Below are positions 61,812-64,000 of a DNA stretch of 64,000 nucleotides, in pieces (positions within the stretch are counted from its first letter, which is position 1; every line of letters starts with the position of its first letter). The notes beneath the pieces were generated by a model. The model ran no database searches, was not told the origin of the DNA, and worked only from the letters and a program-made list of their open reading frames with translations. The DNA lies in assembly GCF_964199755.1 (NCBI RefSeq), contig NC_133910.1, positions 10,424,711 through 10,488,710 of the forward strand. Reading direction: 5' to 3'. The translations under genes were made by a program, and so were the position numbers. The DNA comes from Larus michahellis (taxonomy: Eukaryota; Chordata; Aves; Charadriiformes; Laridae).

Positions 61812-63398
61812 CTGCGGGGAAGTCAGTGCGTAAGGAAGAGGAGAGGAAAACAAAACAAAAAAGAAGAGTTGTGAATGCTGCACCGGAGCAGGAAAACGAA
61901 ATCACTCAGCAGAAATCAGCATGGCGCAGCTGTGCGGGACAGGACGGGGACGTAACCCAGCCCCTGCAGCAGGGATGCTTGGCCGGGCCCGCCCGTGGGG
62001 AGGGACGGTGCCAGGGGAGCAGGGGGACGGGGTGCGGAGGAGCCCTGGGCCAGGCAGGGGAGCGAGGGGCGTGCGGACACTGGTGAGAGCTGTGCAGGAG
62101 GCATCGCAGACACGCTCTGCCTCCCCATCCGGATCCGCTCATCACGCTGACGGCACGTGTCACCCCTTCTGCTTCTGGCTGGCCGTACCCACACCACTCT
62201 CATGTCCCCTGCTCCGTACCCGGGCAGTGCTCCTGAGGGCACGCTGGCCAATGTTTGTACAACACGGAGCACTGTGGGGGCCTGATCCACACTAGGCCTC
62301 CAATGGTCAGGCAGAGAGCTGTAACAGCAGAGCTAAAGCCTAGAAACTGAAGGTTATCCACCCATTCCTCCTGCTCTACCATAGATTCATGCAATATTGA
62401 TTTCTCGGGGTTAGGAAGAAAGAGCTTTGCAGTAGCTTAACGTGAATATATCACTGATCAAAGATGGTGCATTGTAAGCAAGTATTTGGGTGAAAGCACA
62501 TTGTCAGAGATCCTCCATAGCATTAGATTTAAATAATTGCACCTCACGCTGGGAAGCATTAGAGATGAAAGTTCTGATAAGAGCAAGTCCAACGCCATTG
62601 CTGCCTTTCATTCCTAATTAAACTGTTAAATATTATGTAATTTCCATTTACAAACTATATTACTAGCACAGTCTTTCAATTTGTGTGGGCTCCATTTCAT
62701 TTGCCACAAACACAAACATTACAGGTCTGCCACAGAGTCATCTTCCCCATGAATGAAACTCCTTACGTAATCAGGCCAAGAAGTATGTGGGGACTGTGCC
62801 TGTGAATCACTGCTCATCATTAAAAGCACCTAGTATTTTAGTATTATAAAAACTGGACAGAGTAGACTGGAATTCATTCCTAGGCTTCTACGGCTTGGCA
62901 ACTGTTAGAGAAATGTCCAGATTCGGATCTCAGTGAATTCAGCACATACCCTGTGTCTTACAGAGATGGGTAAGGCCAATCCTATAAATCTTGCATACTG
63001 GGAGACCCAATGAACTTCACGGTGACACCCATCACTTTGAGGTTAGCACAAACAAGCCCTCAAGTTCTCAAAGGATGAACATTTTGCTTCTGCAGCCACT
63101 TCTCAACAGCTGAGACCAAAACAGCCAAGTTCTTGATTTCCCAGACCACATCCCCGGTTTTGGCTCTCAAGGGACCCATGATGGAGCCACGTGCTTGCGC
63201 TACCGCCCACTGCTTTCCCTACATTCAGAACTGAACTACATCCAGTACCAATTCTGCGATGGGAAAGCCCAGTCAATGGATCAGGCAACTCCACACTGCA
63301 CCCTGTCCTGCCTGTCCCTGCAGGTGCTCAGGTTTTGGCAGTAGATGGATATTCAGTATTTCCCTGGTCGGTGGCCAGGCCACCTTTGATGCTCTTAC
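61812..63398 (-). other. DAB2IP intron with AT-rich block
   Basis: Contains an AT-rich, low-CpG block at about 62385-62860 that contrasts with the GC-rich exons and resembles a conserved non-coding element. No coding exon is needed or seen. Confidence 0.8.
62385..62860. promoter_or_regulatory. AT-rich candidate intronic enhancer
   Basis: Dense homeodomain and AT-hook-like words occur here (TTTAAATAATTGCACC, CCTAATTAAACTG, TTATGTAATTTCC). It is a candidate regulatory element by composition and context only. Confidence 0.35.
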
Positions 63399-63577
63399 CC
63401 AGATAAGTCATTCTCTATCACCATCTTCTGTAGCCCTGCAGAGATGCTGTTGCCGGCGTTAGGCGTGGACGCGGTGTGATCGGCTGTGACCGAGACCTGC
63501 ACGCAGGCCGGGTTACTGAGTGCCGAGTTGACATCCCTCAGGATCCGAGGCAGAGGCCCAAGTTTTGTTGCTGTGGC
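63399..63577 (-). CDS. DAB2IP: DAB2IP coding exon
   Basis: 179 bases: 59 codons plus GG of a Gly codon. It reads [20 protein letters not shown], then a variable linker ([20 protein letters not shown]), then [17 protein letters not shown]. Both ends match DAB2IP immediately after the RasGAP domain, and the join to [10 protein letters not shown] in the next exon restores the family sequence. The acceptor is TCTGCCTAG and the donor TGG|GTAAGA. Confidence 0.96.
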
Positions 63578-63982
63578 CTAGGCAGAAAAGAGAGCGGAAT
63601 TACGACCAACATCTTGTATTTTTGCTAGAGGACTGTGGGCTTTGCCAGCTGCTGGACAGTCTCTTCAGTGAATCACGTTAACAACGTTCATTTTCTCCAT
63701 CATTTACCCCCACCGCTGAGGCTATGGGATGTCCCAGAAACCATTTGCTGTGTGGGGCAGAGGAAGTAAGCATGATTAACAAACTTCAGACACAGAGACG
63801 ACAGATATAGCCAAGCCTGGTCCAGGTCTCTTGACAAAAATCCTTTAAGTTGAAAAGAAACCTTTTGAATCTGCTGGGACAGACAAAATCCTGGTGTTCG
63901 GCAGCTCTGCCTTCTCATCCCACGTGCCCCTCCATCCTCAGCCCTCAATGATAAACAGCAGAGGAGGGAAAGAGCTACTCAC
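63578..63982 (-). other. DAB2IP intron
   Basis: A short intron of about 405 bases with no other feature seen. Confidence 0.85.
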
Positions 63983-64000
63983 CTGCCTCAAAGAAGGATG
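63983..64000 (-). CDS. DAB2IP: DAB2IP coding exon, partial at window edge
   Basis: The last 18 bases of an exon cut by the window end. They read HPSLRQ, followed by a CAG|GTGAGT donor at 63982. Phase 0 matches the next exon (ATATKLG). Confidence 0.85.

Larger units (their letters stand above)
45930..64000 (-). other. DAB2IP: DAB2IP gene, 3' portion (gene span)
   Basis: Seven - strand exon pieces (63983-64000, 63399-63577, 60938-61811, 57903-58055, 54018-54220, 52914-53001, 51130-51297) join in one frame. They give the C-terminal 560 residues (557 with the shortest acceptor choice) of DAB2IP, also called AIP1. DAB2IP is a cytoplasmic Ras GTPase-activating protein and scaffold that dampens Ras, PI3K-AKT and NF-kB signalling and promotes ASK1-JNK signalling. 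The PH, C2 and RasGAP domains lie upstream of the window. The low-coordinate boundary at about 45930 is inferred from an ATTAAA signal. Confidence 0.9.

Overview
The window looks like bird genomic DNA. It has eukaryotic exon-intron structure, and it carries CR1 LINE fragments whose 3' ends bear the avian octamer tail (reverse complement of ATTCTATGA). The two genes are tail-to-tail neighbours, an order I recall from human 9q33. The species cannot be fixed from the sequence alone.

Layout: positions 1 to about 30.7 kb are the 3' portion of a + strand gene that I identify as TTLL11, a tubulin polyglutamylase. It has a long AT-rich intron followed by the last three coding exons (22363-22620, 25347-25453, 30411-30700). 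Two CR1 fragments sit shortly before the last two exons. From about 30.7 to 33 kb lies a probable TTLL11 3'UTR or flank, with a CpG cluster and a CTCF-like motif near 32.02 kb. Around 33.6 kb the base composition changes sharply from AT-rich to GC-rich. From there to about 45.9 kb is a GC-rich intergenic spacer with no supportable gene. It is dotted with short AT-rich islands that resemble conserved regulatory elements, simple repeats and a third CR1 fragment.

From about 45.9 kb to the right edge is the 3' part of DAB2IP on the - strand: a long candidate 3'UTR (to 51129), the terminal coding exon (51130-51297), and six further exons up to a partial exon cut by the window end. The seven exon pieces join in a single reading frame and encode the C-terminal 557 to 560 residues: the region after the RasGAP domain, an NPVY motif, a proline run, and a C-terminal coiled coil.

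The genes have separate roles: TTLL11 modifies microtubules, and DAB2IP is a Ras GTPase-activating and scaffold tumour suppressor. They are linked here only by convergent arrangement. I see no undescribed multi-gene system. The most notable signals are regulatory: a diverged pair of duplicated non-coding elements in the TTLL11 intron, a tandem splice donor in TTLL11 that would truncate the protein, a triple tandem acceptor in DAB2IP, the composition boundary, and the AT islands.
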